A stretch of DNA of 64,000 nucleotides from Hippopus hippopus (taxonomy: Eukaryota > Mollusca > Bivalvia > Cardiida > Cardiidae), in assembly GCA_946811185.2 (NCBI GenBank), contig OX328103.1, positions 25,402,172 through 25,466,171 on the forward strand. Direction: 5' to 3'. The notes below the pieces were generated by a model that was not told the DNA's origin, ran no database searches, and was given only the letters and a program-made list of their open reading frames with translations. Positions 1 to 10,779 of the stretch are shown here, piece by piece; within the stretch, counting starts at the first letter, position 1; every line of letters begins with the position of its first letter. Position numbers and translations under genes: made by a program.

Positions 1-128
1 AATCTGACAACAAATGCAGACTTTATCGCGTAAACAAGAAAAAGACTAACGGACGAACGGACGGATGGACGACAGAAACCCCGCCATGACATAATCTCTG
101 CTGGCTTTCAGCCAGTAGAGCTAAAAAA
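1..128 (+). mobile_element. 3' end of a Helitron/INE-like element
   Basis: GGAC-rich stretch (GGACGAACGGACGGATGG) followed by a perfect 6-bp stem (CTGGCT TTC AGCCAG) and then TAGAGCTAAAAA. The same layout, GGAC repeats then a hairpin a few bases before CTAA, ends the elements at 23783 and 43243. Confidence 0.5.
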
Positions 129-1245
129 TGAAGTGCAATTTCTAAAAACCAATTGTTGGAATCTGGCCAAATTTGATTGGGTTTCAATACGCCTTGTATT
201 CAACAATCCTAGCAAATTTCAAAGAAATGTGACTAAAAATGTGGACTTTGTTGAGTAAACGATACTAAGTCACCAAATGGCTGCTTTTCCTAAACAGTTT
301 ACTAGATTTTCTTCACTTTTAATAGAGTTCAATCCCTTGATGAATCAAATAATCTTTGTTTCAAAAGAATTGGATCAACACTGTGGACTTCATTGCCTAA
401 ACAAGAATTGGAAATTTTCAACTTTGAATGGCTACTTTTCCCATAATGATTGTCAGATTTTTCAAAATCAATAGGGTTCAAGCTGTTTATGATACAAAGC
501 AACTGTGCAAGTTTCATGAAAATCCGACCACAACTGCTGACTTCATCGTGTAAACAAGAAATGGAAATTTTCAACTTTAAATGGCTACTTTTCCCATACT
601 GTTTGTTGGATTTTCTTCAAAGTCAATAGGGTTCAAGCTATTGATAAGATAAACAAACTGTGCAAGTTTCACGGAAATCTGACCACAAATGCAGAATTTA
701 TCGCGTAAACAAGAAATGGAAATTTTCAACTTGAAATGGCTATTTTTCCTATATTGTTTGTTGGATTTTTTTCAAAATCGATAGGGTTAAAGCTATTGAA
801 AAGATAAACAAACGGTGCAAGTTTCATGGAAATCTGACCACAAATGCAGACTTTATCGCGTAAACAGGAATTGGAAATTTTCAAATTTAAATGGCTACTT
901 TTCCCATTCTGTTTGTTGGATTTTTTTTCAAAATCAATAGAGCTGAAGCTATTGATAAGATAAACAAACTGTGCAAGTTTCACGGAAATCTGACAACAAA
1001 TGCACACTTTATCGCGTAAACAAGAAATGGAAATTTTCAACTTGAAATGGCTACTTTTCCTATATTGTTTGTTGGATTTTTTTCAAAATCAATAGGGTTG
1101 AAGCTATTGAAAAGATAAACAAACCATGCAAGTTGCATGAAAATCTGACCACAAATGCAGACTTTTATTGAGTAAACAAGAAAATGACTGACGGACGGTT
1201 GGACAATGGAAACCACGCCATGACATAAGCTCTGCTTAAGACAGA
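129..1245. repeat. Tandem ~155-bp repeat array
   Basis: About seven units, partly degenerate. The landmark TGCAAGTTTCA recurs near 513, 661, 816, 973 and 1126 and TATCGCGTAAACAAGAAATG recurs with it, giving a period of 148-157 bp. The array ends in GACGGACGGTTGGAC near 1190, the signature of a Helitron-like 3' region. The apparent frames MKISISCLRDKVCICCQI and their like are artefacts of this array. Confidence 0.85.
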
Positions 1246-1254
1246 CACCATCAT

Positions 1255-1465
1255 TTAACTCTGTACCACACAACAAATTTTTACACTTGTCCAAATTGAA
1301 TGCATTTGCAGATGACAAAATAAATGCAGATAAAAATGATGGAATTTGCCTCTGAAAATTGAGAAAACGTGGGAAGAGGAGAAAATGCTGGTTTTTTTAA
1401 CAATGTTTTCAAAAGGCTTCTTTCCCAGGGTCATTAAAACTCTGGAATGTGTGGTTAAGAGTTAA
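1255..1465 (-). mobile_element. TTAA-hairpin copy, reverse, degenerate
   Basis: Starts TTAACTCTGTACCACACAAC and ends GGTTAAGAGTTAA. The palindrome centre is lost to a T-run. Confidence 0.7.
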
Positions 1466-1492
1466 GTTACACTTATTATCGTCTTGTAAAGA

Positions 1493-1620
1493 GTTAACCA
1501 TGGACCAGACAACAAAAATTCAGCCATATTAAACATTTGCAGACAACAAATTAAATGTGGCTAGTCACCAGGATTTTTTTCTTTTAACCACAATGTTTTA
1601 GAAATGCTTTCTGCACTTTT
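1493..1620 (-). mobile_element. TTAA-hairpin fragment, reverse
   Basis: Right-arm text (ACATTTGCAGACAACAAATT) and CCACAATGTTTTAGAAATGC survive. The stem is mostly gone. Confidence 0.5.
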
Positions 1621-1709
1621 ACACTAGTTTAGATCACAGTCAGACAGCACAGGTGGTACAAGCTGATCTGGGGTCTTCACTGTCCAACATTTTCTGGCCA
1701 AATCAGCTT

Positions 1710-1938
1710 TTAACCCTTTACCACACAATGCCGACTTTTGACGACCCTGGGAAAGAAGGCTTTTGAAAACATTGTGGAAAAAGGAGAAAATGCTGGTAAC
1801 CAGCATTTTCTCCTTTTCCCACAATGTTTTATACCCTAGCAAAGAAAAATTGCACCATTTAAGCCACATCGAAACTGTCATCTCCCAATCCTTTCAATTT
1901 TGATAAGGCTAAAATTTTGTCATCTGGTAAAGAGTTAA
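1710..1938 (+). mobile_element. TTAA-hairpin copy, forward, intact
   Basis: TTAACCCTTTACCACACAAT to GGTAAAGAGTTAA, 229 bp. The palindrome has one stem mismatch (GTGGAAAAAGG on the left). Confidence 0.85.
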
Positions 1939-2120
1939 AGACATTTTTTTTCTGTCCAACAGTTTAAAATGTTCATTTATATAAATGACTGAGGATTAAA
2001 TATTGGAATACAATTTGGAACTACCTATTAGTTTTTTTGTGATTTAATGATTAAAATGGGATGGAGAGTACATAATCTTATGTTGTCATAAGCCATGCCT
2101 ACATAGTAAGTGCTTTTCTA

Positions 2121-2889
2121 CAGGGTGATTCATAATATCTTCTACACATTGAAAATGCAATCATTTTGTTTTGCATGACATATACAGGTGTGAATGTTTC
2201 ATATATGTTCATTGATAATCTGAAGGAACTTAAGGTAATGTGTAACACAATGAACTAACACCATTGAACTTGTCCCCAAACAGAATATGAATGTTACAAC
2301 ATCTACTCAATGTAACATCCATCTTGCAACAAGTCTCCTTTTGAAGTTGGCAAATGACTCAGGCATACAGTTGTGAGATGATTTGTGCATTTTCTCTCTG
2401 AATGTTTCATACACTCCTAATCTGAAGTTTTTCTGAAAATGGAGCAAGCATGGTTCCCCGTCCCCCCCCTCATTCCCATAACTTATCTCCCCTTGAGTTT
2501 TTTCTTTTCGGTTACACCTTAACCAACCCATATGCAAGAATTGAAGACAGCATTTCATCTAGAAATATGACAAGTCATCTCACAACTGTGTGCCTCAATC
2601 ATTTCCAGCTTCAATAGGAGAACTTGACATTGTCATATTGCATGATGGATTCCGTGCAGTCTGATCTCTTATCTACACTGTCCACTGCTTTATTCTGGAT
2701 TATGACTGAACACTCTCTTGATCTTGCACGAAAACTGTACTTGTAGTCTTTGAAAAAATGCAATTTATTCATTCCATTAGGAAAGAGTTAAAAACTCTTA
2801 TTATAAATATATGAAACATTTGTGGCTGTGTATATGTACAGCAAAATGACTGCATTTCAAGAGTCTAGCAGAAATTATGAATCACCCTG
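2121..2889. mobile_element. TA-flanked inverted-repeat DNA element (Tc1/mariner-like)
   Basis: Perfect 16-bp terminal inverted repeats CAGGGTGATTCATAAT (2121-2136) and its complement (2874-2889), each followed outward by TA, the Tc1/mariner target duplication. It is 769 bp long. The inside holds a short minus-strand frame (FREKMHKSSHNCMPESFANF) that could be a worn transposase tail; I cannot confirm this. Confidence 0.72.
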
Positions 2890-3987
2890 TACATTCCTGA
2901 AAAAAATACTGCCTGCATGCAGTAAAACTCACTTAAAAGTAAAGCAGTTTAATATTTGAAATTGTGTCAAAAGTTTGAGTAATTTTACATAATCTATCAC
3001 ATCAAAACTTGCTATTTGTCAAAAAATTATAGAAATTGTGTAGAATTTATCAGAACCAAACTGGCTATCTGTCAAAAGTTATAGAAATTTTGCATAATTC
3101 ATCACAGCCAAAATTGATGTAAAAATTCTAATTATCTCTCCTATCATGTGCATACACCCTTTTCATAAGTTTATTTTTCTTTTTTTGTCCGTGGAATTTA
3201 AAAAAAGGTCTTGAAGTACAACTATATAACAGTGTTCTTGAATATTAGTTTATCTCTGTCTCTTGGGTTTATTACAGTCCTTCAGACCTCGATAGAAAAA
3301 GAAGTCACAATAAACTAACAGGAAAACTCACACAACAGAAAATCACACATCATTCTTCACCAAAATCACACATGATGCACAATGACAATTCCACATATCA
3401 GAATCATCAACACAAATGAAAATACTGCAATTTCCATCAAGCATAGATTTTTTGGCAAAAAGCATCCTGATTTTTATAGCATTTAAGCATAAAAGAATGG
3501 CTGTATAGTATACTGATCAAAGCTTTTTGTAGCAAAGTAGGAAAACTTGAGGGGAGAAAGAAAAACCAAAGTCTATTGTCGCTAACATCTGTATGCTTGT
3601 ATTTCTACCCTTGTCTTGACTTCTTGTTTTGAAGGCACATACATCACATAGATGAATAGCAAGAGTTTTGCAGGCTTATTTATTGATGCCTTTAACGAAG
3701 CACTACATGCATAAAATAGAATAACACTATGATCATAAAAAACACCTTTATGCAAAAAAAAAATACATTGTGTATACATGTTACAGGCATGCTCAGGATG
3801 TACAATGTGTTTTTATTGTTTTGTACCCAAGATCTTTCCCCAAAGTGACACATCTAAGTTGACAAAACCTGAAAAATCTTAAAAAATACTATTTCTACCC
3901 AGTATGAGCGACATTCCATAAATGTCGAAACATCCTCATGATTGTCCTTCATAGTACATTGAGGTTTCCTGAAACCTTTCATTAGTT
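2890..3987. other. Piezo intron 7, AT-rich with a small local tandem repeat
   Basis: Between 2955 and 3125 a ~65-bp unit (GTCAAAAGTT-ATAGAAATT) recurs about three times. Nothing else in the interval is supported; I found no further Piezo exon with a matching phase-0 acceptor. Confidence 0.45.
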
Positions 3988-4213
3988 TCCTACTGGATGA
4001 CAAATTTTAGATTTGTCAAAATTTAAAGTATTTGCAGACGACCAATCAAATGTGGCTTAGATGATGTGAATTGTTTTTGAAAGGGTAAAAAAATTAGGAA
4101 CAAAGGAGAAAATGTTAGTAACCAGCATTTTCTCCTTTCCAATGTTTTCAAATGTCATATTCCTTAGAGTTGTTAGAATACAGAATCATTTGGTAGAAGG
4201 TTGATGTCACTTA
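3988..4213 (-). mobile_element. TTAA-hairpin copy, reverse, worn
   Basis: Starts CTACTGGATGACAAATTTTAG. The core AGTAACCAGCATTTTCTCC is kept and the terminal TTAA is lost on both sides. Confidence 0.6.
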
Positions 4214-4423
4214 GGAAAAGGTTCAACTACAACAACAAAAACACAACATTAAGTTGAACCTATATGCTGCAGACTGAAGACTGATATGTTAAAATCTAGG
4301 CAATGTTAGAAAACCATCAACACATGACTAAGCTATAACATCATGACAATTGCACAATATTCATGTGTTAACAAAGGAATTCCACCGAACCTCCTTCTGA
4401 CTCTCATCCAGGTTGCTTGCTAC

Positions 4424-4498
4424 CTGGCGTTCTCCAGCTTTCTGTCGTCGACGGTGCTTATGATGATCACTTCCATCAGTCATATCAACCTCTCCTGT
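4424..4498 (-). CDS. Piezo: Piezo coding exon 7
   Basis: This 75-bp exon is phase 0 at both ends. The acceptor is TGTCACTACAG and the donor GTAGCA. It encodes TGEVDMTDGSDHHKHRRRQK AGERQ, a charged, non-membrane stretch fitting the cytoplasmic linker after exon 6 (RRHCHRK). The phase fits directly onto exon 6 across an 8.1-kb intron. Low sequence conservation of this linker makes the assignment less certain than for the membrane exons. Confidence 0.72.
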
Positions 4499-4703
4499 CT
4501 GTAGTGACAGCATGCAAATAGAACACGGCAAAATACAAACAGTGCACAGAGAAAAAAAGGGCATGCAAATTAATTTAGATACATCAAAGCAACATGATTT
4601 ATTACTCTGAATATCTGACAGTACTCCTATTTTATTTTATATCTCATAAACATAAAATGGTTCGGAACATCCAATAGGATTTTCTTTTACATGTTCAAGA
4701 GGC

Positions 4704-4878
4704 CGTATTCACCAATCAATCTTAAGAACATACTTCGTCCAACTCTTGATTTAGAAAAAAACACAGCTTCTTACTGGCTAAACCAAATGGTTTTGCCCAT
4801 CAGAAGTTGTGTTACTTTTCAATTTAGAAAATTTTGAAAGTAAGACTAAGAATGATTTTAAGAATAGTTGGTGAATAC
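4704..4878. mobile_element. Short inverted-repeat element (GTATTCACCAA ends)
   Basis: Ends GTATTCACCAATCAATCTTA and the complement of TAAGAATAGTTGGTGAATAC form ~24-bp imperfect terminal repeats around a 125-bp interior. Confidence 0.6.
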
Positions 4879-5074
4879 AAACCCTGATTGCAAATTAGCC
4901 CTTTCTTTTTTAACACTTTTGTCAACGGCAAAATTCTGCAAAAACGGACATATTGTATGTTTCAATAATTTCTCCACTTATATAAACATTTTTTTTTTTC
5001 ATAATTTCACCTGTAAATCAGCATGTTACTCCTTTCAGCACTGTAGGCAACAGCAGGGGCTTCTGCAGATAGCA

Positions 5075-5128
5075 CAGATCAAGATCAGGCTGCATAGATC
5101 GTGCAGTCTGATCTTGGATCTACCCTGC
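5075..5128. repeat. Short palindromic repeat (GATCAGACTGCA type)
   Basis: AGATCAAGATCAGGCTGCAT and TGCAGTCTGATCTTGGATCT form an imperfect inverted repeat. Similar units occur at 40262-40312, 49492-49550, 50800-50870 and 55095-55150. Confidence 0.5.
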
Positions 5129-5238
5129 CCGCTTGTTAACTCAAACTTTTTGGATAAAGACTCCCGAGTTTCATCAGATTGTATTTTCACTCGTCTAAAC
5201 AGGTCGAGTTTATATATTTGGCGCTTTTGTTTGTTTGT

Positions 5239-5333
5239 AACAACATTTTAACAGCTTAGGTCAGATTACAGCAGTCAGTGCACCTACACATGTTTTTCCT
5301 GGCTTTCTCACACCAGTACTGACACAACAGTGC
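5239..5333 (-). mobile_element. SINE fragment, minus strand
   Basis: AACAGCTTAGGTCAGATTAC and CACACCAGTACTGACACAAC match the tail of the tRNA-derived SINE seen complete at 35418-35634 (there on the plus strand). Confidence 0.6.
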
Positions 5334-5352
5334 ATATATGGCCCTGAAAGAG

Positions 5353-5581
5353 TTAACCCTTTACCACACGACAAAAGTTTAGACCTGTCCAAATTGAAAG
5401 CATTTGTAGATGACAGCTTTAACGTGGCTCATATGAAATGATTTTTCTTTGATAGGGTAGAAAACATTGTGGGAAAAGGAGAAAATGCTGGTAACCAGCA
5501 TTTTCTCCTTTTCCCACAATGTTTTCAAAAGCCTTCTCTTTCAGGGGCGTCAAAAGTCGTCATTGTGTGGTAAAGGGTTAA
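5353..5581 (-). mobile_element. TTAA-hairpin copy, reverse arms, forward centre base
   Basis: 229 bp, TTAA at both ends. The 67-bp palindrome is perfect. Its arms are in reverse order but the central base is A (GGTAACC), as in forward copies. Confidence 0.85.
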
Positions 5582-5935
5582 TGCTCTCTTACTTTCACAA
5601 ACTTTAAATGCTTGCTTCAACTTTGGTATGTAGTGTAGATGGCAAAACTGCTGATAATTTCCCATCTCACGATGCATCAAAGTTTTATTTTTGGTCTAAA
5701 TCTGACAAATCGAAATTCTATTAACATTTAAAGGCTTACAGAACTAGATAAATGAAATGAACATTCCCAGGCAAAAAAAAGTTTAGTCTAACATATTTTT
5801 TTACATCAACTGAGAAACAAGTTCTAGCAATTTATACTAATCTACCTTAACTCTGCTGGAAACTACACCAGTACTGGCACCTAAAGTGTCAGGCAACATG
5901 CTCTTTACAGTCTGATGTTGATCTGGTGTGTCCAT

Positions 5936-6116
5936 TAACCTTTTACCAAAGAATAGAAGGATTTTAAAAACATTATTGGAAGTGGTAGCCTCCATTTCCA
6001 GAATGTTTTCTACCCTCTGTAAGAAAATCCAGCCATTAGGAACACCTTTAATTTGTTGTCTGCACATTCTTTCAATTTGGATGTGTCTTAGATATTTTGT
6101 TTTTGGTAAAGAGTAA
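5936..6116 (+). mobile_element. TTAA-hairpin copy, forward, hairpin destroyed
   Basis: Arms present (TTAACCTTTTACCAAAGAAT ... TTTGGTAAAGAGTAAA), but the palindrome has decayed to TGGAAGTGGTAGCCTCCA. Confidence 0.65.
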
Positions 6117-6406
6117 AGTGACTATAGTTGTAACAGGCATTCAATGGGTGAAGCCTCTAGCTTGTTGTAAATGAAATACATGTATGTCTTATATTTTCCG
6201 TCCAAAGTTCCAGGAGATCTATTACCAGATATGACCAATTTAGAAATTATACTTTATGCCTTCTAAAGTAAATCCTCAAATATATAGAAAGAGAAATAGT
6301 GCAAATGAACATGTCAGTTCACAAAAGCAAGAGAATAAACATACAACAAGCAATATGTAAAGCAGTATTTTGCAGCCACATATTAAAACCCATTCCACCA
6401 TTCAGC

Positions 6407-6632
6407 TGTCAATCTTTTACCACACAAACAAAAGTTCTAATGACCCTGATGAAGATGCTTTTGAAATCATAGTGAGTAAAGGAGAAGATGCTGGTAACCA
6501 GCATTTTCATTTTCCTACAATGTTTTCTACCCTTTCAAAGACAAATCCAATCATCTGAGCAATATTTAATTTGTTGTCTGCCAAAGCTTTCAATCTAGAT
6601 GTCTACAATTTCATTGTCAAGTAAAGTATTTA
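6407..6632 (+). mobile_element. TTAA-hairpin copy, forward
   Basis: CTTTTACCACACAAACAAAA to GTAAAGTATTTAA. The stem is shortened on the right. Confidence 0.75.
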
Positions 6633-6650
6633 AAGCGAAAAAGATATCAT

Positions 6651-6875
6651 ACCTTTCCCAAACAATCCCTGGTTTTTACGACCCTGAGATAGAAGCCTTT
6701 TGAAAACATTGTGGGAAAAGGAGAAAATGCTGGTAACCAGCATTTTCTCCTTTTCCCACAATGTTTTCTGCCCTGCTGGAAACAAATTTCAATTTTTGAG
6801 TTACGTTTATTTTGTCGTCTGCAAGTGCTTTCAATTTGGTCTAGTCCATAATTTTGTCGTTTGGGAAAGGGTTAA
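6651..6875 (+). mobile_element. TTAA-hairpin copy, forward
   Basis: Perfect palindrome. The left terminus is altered (ACCTTTCCCAAACAAT); the right end GGGAAAGGGTTAA is intact. Confidence 0.82.
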
Positions 6876-7100
6876 GTATACATTACCTAAAGTCATCACT
6901 TAACTCCTGCAAACAATTTTCTACCAGCTTGCAGCTAGCCACTTGTGAAAAATATTGTAGAAAAAAGAGAAATGCATGTTGATTTCACCTTTGCCCACAA
7001 TCTTTTCACGTTGTAAAAAGACTGTTTAAGAAGTTGTAAGCCGTGTATCGAAGGATTTAAGCAGAGATGTCCCTTTTCAGCCCCATTATTCCCTGACTAT

Positions 7101-8270
7101 TAAAGGCTGTGTACCAGAAGACTGGTGTCAATTGGCCATTTGTAAACAAGGTAAGTGACTTTTACAAAATGGACAAAATCAATGAAAGAGTAGAGATTCA
7201 ATATTTGCATACGAAAGGTCTAGCACCTAAGGATATCCATACTGATGAGGTAGCAATAGTAGGGAATGATGCCCCTTCTTGTGCTACAGTGACAAGGTGG
7301 GTGGCAGAATTTATGTGTGGTAGGCAGAGCCTTGAGTATGACTCCTGTCCTGGAAAACCTGTCACTATTGAAATTGCAGTAACGGTCAATAAAGTCCATG
7401 ATATTGTTATGGCTGACAGGCGAGTTACAGAAAGACATTTAGCCAGCATAGTTGGGATTTCACAGAAAGGAGTACACTCTTTTCTTACAGCTAATCTTCC
7501 AATGAGCCTGTTTGGTACCAAGACTTCTGACAGGTGATCAGAAGCAGAAAAAGTGGATTTTGTCACATGCTAATCTAACCCTATAAGAGGCAGAAGATGC
7601 TAACTATCTTCAGAGATTTGTGACAATGAATGAAAGTGGGGTCCATCATTTTGCCCCAAAGGCCAAACACCAGCCTAAACAATGGAAGCACCCTGGTTCA
7701 TCCCTGTCAAAGAAGGCAAAGTCTGTTCCATCAGCTGGAAAGGTTATGGCCTCCATTTTCTGGGATGCTGATGCTAGTCTGATGGTAATTTTAATTTATC
7801 TGCAATAGGGACAAACAATCAATGGCACATGTTACGCATAACTTCTTTGGCAGTTAAGAGAACTTATTAAAACCAAGCGCTGCAGGAAACTCAGTGAAGG
7901 CGTGTTGTTCCACCAGGACAATGCCCATGTTCACAAGTCTGTCATTGCATGTCTGCCATTAACCATTGTGTCTCTGAATTAATTGAGCATCCACCTCAAT
8001 TCACCTGGTCTTGCTCCATCAGACATTCAATTACTTCCAAACTTGAAAAAGGCCATTTCTTGTACTCGCTTTCAGTCAAATGATAATATCATACACACAG
8101 TGGAGGACTCTGTGAACGGTCAAGAACTTTAAAAGTGGCATTTAGGCCCTTGAACATCTCGAGCAAAAGTGCACAGATACTAAAGGGGATTATGTTGAAA
8201 AACAATGAAATGTGTCTGCCAAAAGTTAAACCCTTACATATGAGGCTCACAAGTTATCAATCAGCCCTCA
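7101..8270 (+). mobile_element. mariner (Tc1/mariner) element, defective
   Basis: A mariner-like copy about 1.17 kb long, in the sense opposite to Piezo within its intron 6. The left end TAAAGGCTG and the right end (TGAGGGCTG read inward) resemble each other weakly and are flanked by TA on both sides, the mariner target. Ends are tentative; the transposase core is secure. Confidence 0.7.
7169..8132 (+). pseudogene. mariner transposase pseudogene
   Basis: The first 123 codons form the paired helix-turn-helix DNA-binding region of a mariner transposase (GLAPKDIHTDEVAIVG, DRRVTERHLASIVGIS). The catalytic part continues in shifted frames: NESGVHHFAPKAKHQPKQWK at 7626, then SAGKVMASIFWDAD, HQDNAHVHKS near 7914 and SPGLAPSDIQLLP near 8004. 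Known: mariners use a D,D34D triad in T-DETW, HDNA and APSD contexts. Here the first Asp is Asn (NESG), the second and third are kept, and several stops and frameshifts interrupt the frame. It is dead. Confidence 0.88.
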
Positions 8271-8381
8271 TAATTCAGGCATGTGGTCGAAGTTTATGTT
8301 GTGTATCTATATTTTACAAGAATGTTTTCAAAGTTTTGAGCTGCTAATTTGTTACTGGAGGTTATGACTACACCATTTACT

Positions 8382-8612
8382 TACCTCTTTACCACACAAC
8401 AAAATTTTGGACTTGTTCCAATACTAAAGTATTTGCAGACCAAGAAATTAAAGGTGACTAAAATGACTAAATTTGTCCTTGATAGGGCACAAAACATTGT
8501 GGAAAAAGGAGAAAATGCTGGTTACCAGCATTTTCTCCTTTTCTAACAATGTTTTCAAAAGTCTTCTCCATCAGGGGCGCTAAATTTTGGGATAGTCTGG
8601 TAAAGGGTTAAT
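8382..8612 (-). mobile_element. TTAA-hairpin copy, reverse
   Basis: TACCTCTTTACCACACAACA to GGTAAAGGGTTAA. The centre is GGTTACC, as expected for reverse. Confidence 0.82.
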
Positions 8613-8822
8613 TAACACATTTAGATGCCTTTGCTGTTGAAGGCTCTTTAAAACATCGAAAAAAACTTAGAAATTACTAAAATGAGCAAATATTAATCTA
8701 TCACTGCTTTTTTGATTGGCTCTACAGGTAATTTCTTCACTCTGATCTTGATTGACATTTTACACTGCGCACAGTTTAGTGTGTTCTATGTCACACAAGA
8801 AACAGTCATCTGGTAAAGAATC

Positions 8823-9023
8823 AACTCATTATCAAACAATCCTATGTTTTAACAGCCAGGGAAAAAGAGAAAGCATTATAGAAAAAAAGGATAAAATTTT
8901 CTTTTTCCACAGTACTTTCAACCGTTCAAAGAAAAATCGAATCATTTTAGCTATTCATTTCATTGTCCGCAATCGCTTTCAATATGAAGCAGTGTAAATC
9001 TTATTTGTCTGATAAAGAGCTCA
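8823..9023 (+). mobile_element. TTAA-hairpin copy, forward, degenerate
   Basis: TCAAACAATCCTATGTTTTA and the right arm (GTCTGATAAAGAGCTCAA) remain. The stem centre is deleted. Confidence 0.5.
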
Positions 9024-9382
9024 ATGGTATTTTAGAGATTTAATATTGACATTTCAGTTTCACATATTGAACTTTTCCTGGGTTTTCTTTAAATCAGTTT
9101 TTTCCGTACTACAATTACCCTGACAGGCTGATATTGGTGTATCGAGTGCTAAAAGACATGACAAGATGCTTTCGAATTTGGATGAGCCTAAAATAATGGT
9201 GTTAAATTTTTCTTTAGGGCTGGAAAATTTCCTTTTCAAACTTCTTTCACTCAAAGAAATACTGGTATAAGTGTGTTACATGTACTTGTTATATATAATT
9301 CCTTCTAAATTAAATTTTATACATACATCTTCATCTGTTTCCAGTACCTGATAAATAATAGATAGAAAGACAATAGATATAT

Positions 9383-9642
9383 GCCATTCTCTGGCAAAAG
9401 GGGGCTCAATACATCTCAGTGCTCCACTTTACCAGGAAATTCATTACATAATCATGGATTCATAAAATCCATTTTGTCCAACAAATGACTAGATCTGGAG
9501 GTAGAATGGTACTTTGTTACGCAGAAAATTTACAAAAAAGCAAAATGTTCCAACCATTGTCAGCCTGCGAGAACTGCACAGGCTGACATGGGGCTACACT
9601 TTTTGGAGATGCATTAAACCCCCTTTTCAAAGACCATGGCTC
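9383..9642. mobile_element. GC-palindrome element (GAGCCATGCTCTG ends)
   Basis: Ends GCCATTCTCTGGCAAAAGGG and CCCTTTTCAAAGACCATGGC. The inner palindrome is GTCAGCCTGCGAGAACTGCA CAGGCTGAC. It abuts the next element. Confidence 0.72.
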
Positions 9643-9646
9643 CATG

Positions 9647-9922
9647 ATATGGCCTGCAACATGCAAAAAACGCAAAAAGGGGCATTCGGACATTTGCGTA
9701 AAGTGTTGTTTCGGATCAGCCTGCGCTATCCGCGCAGGCTGATCTGAAACAACACTCCGTTTTTTTGCAATTTTCTGTTCTGTGCAAGTCTACGGTAGCA
9801 CAAAATCTAATGCAGTCGTAAAGTGTCGTCTCGGATTTGCCTGTGCGGACTGCGCAGGCTGATCCGAGACTACACTTTACGCAAATGTCCGAATGCCCCT
9901 TTTCGCATGTTGCAAGCCATAT
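9647..9922. mobile_element. GC-palindrome element (ATATGGCCTGCAAC ends)
   Basis: Inverted termini ATATGGCCTGCAACATGC and GCATGTTGCAAGCCATAT, inner arms GGGGCATTCGGACATTTGCG and its complement, plus two GCCTGCGC-GCGCAGGC palindromes. Same family as 34091-34359. Confidence 0.82.
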
Positions 9923-10032
9923 GGATAACTTTGGAAAGAGTAATGTTAAAGTCTTTCTAAAAAGTAATATATCTTATACCAGTAATACATAATAATAATC
10001 ATATTCACTTTTGACACTTATTTCAATTCATA

Positions 10033-10536
10033 CTTAACTCTTTACAATACAACTAAATTTTACACTTGTCCAAAGAGCCCTATTGCTGCAAAAAGTAAAC
10101 AATGCAGGTGCTAAATGCATTTAAATTTAAGGCATACCATTTAAAAGTATGTAAATTACTGTGAAGATGACAATCTGTTATTGTACTGTCTGTCCATGTG
10201 ATACGTGCTGGCAGAGAGCTGAAATCTAAACCGAACAATAACAGATTGTCATCTTCACAATAATTTCCATACTTTTGAAAAGTACGATTTAAACTTAAAT
10301 GTATTTTACAACCCCATTGTTTACTTTTGGCAGCTATAGGGCCTTTAACTGAAAGCCTTACCAGACAACAAATTTAATGTGGATCAAGTTCTGGACTTTG
10401 TTTAATAAAAAATACAAAACATTGTGGGAAATGGAGAAAATGCAGGCTGTCAGCATTTTTTCCTTTTCCAACAATGTTTTTTGAAGCCTTCTTCCTCAGG
10501 GTCATTAAAAATTGGGATTGTGTGGTAAAGGATTAA
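10033..10536 (-). mobile_element. TTAA-hairpin copy, reverse, interrupted by a foldback element
   Basis: Left part TTAACTCTTTACAATACAAC to TTGTCCAAA, resuming after the insertion with TGAAAGCC and running to GTGGTAAAGGATTAA. The stem centre is altered to CAGGCTGTCAGC. Confidence 0.8.
10075..10348. mobile_element. Foldback element with ~110-bp terminal inverted repeats
   Basis: Left arm GAGCCCTATTGCTGCAAAAA ... GTGAAGATGACAATCTGTTA is mirrored by TAACAGATTGTCATCTTCAC ... CAGCTATAGGGCCTTT around a ~60-bp spacer. Relatives: 42460-42818 (full) and 32698-32840 (half). Confidence 0.8.
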
Positions 10537-10567
10537 TAAGCTCAGTGACACTTATTTCAATTCATAC

Positions 10568-10777
10568 TTAACCCTTTACCACCCGATCCTGAATTTTAAC
10601 TACCCTGAGGAAGAAGGTTTTGAAAACATTTCAGAAAAAGGAGCATTTTCTCTTTTTTCACAAAATGTTTTCTACCCTTTTATCAACAAAATCCAACGTT
10701 TGATTTGCTTTTTCTTACCATCTGCAAAATGATTTTAATTTGGAGAAGTCTAAAATGTTGTCTTATGATAAAAAGTG
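10568..10777 (+). mobile_element. TTAA-hairpin copy, forward, stem partly deleted
   Basis: TTAACCCTTTACCACCCGAT on the left. The centre collapses to AAAAGGAGCATTTTCTC. The right terminus is replaced by the next element. Confidence 0.7.
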
Positions 10778-10779
10778 AA

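Noticed and set aside
726..1040. Minus-strand frames with repeated MKISISCLRDKVCICGQI motifs, resembling a repeat protein.
   Set aside because: They follow the ~155-bp tandem array exactly and shift frame between units because the period is not a multiple of three.
3895..3990. A further Piezo exon near 3.9 kb on the minus strand.
   Set aside because: The frame that follows the best acceptor is not phase 0 as required after exon 7 and meets a stop; not supported.
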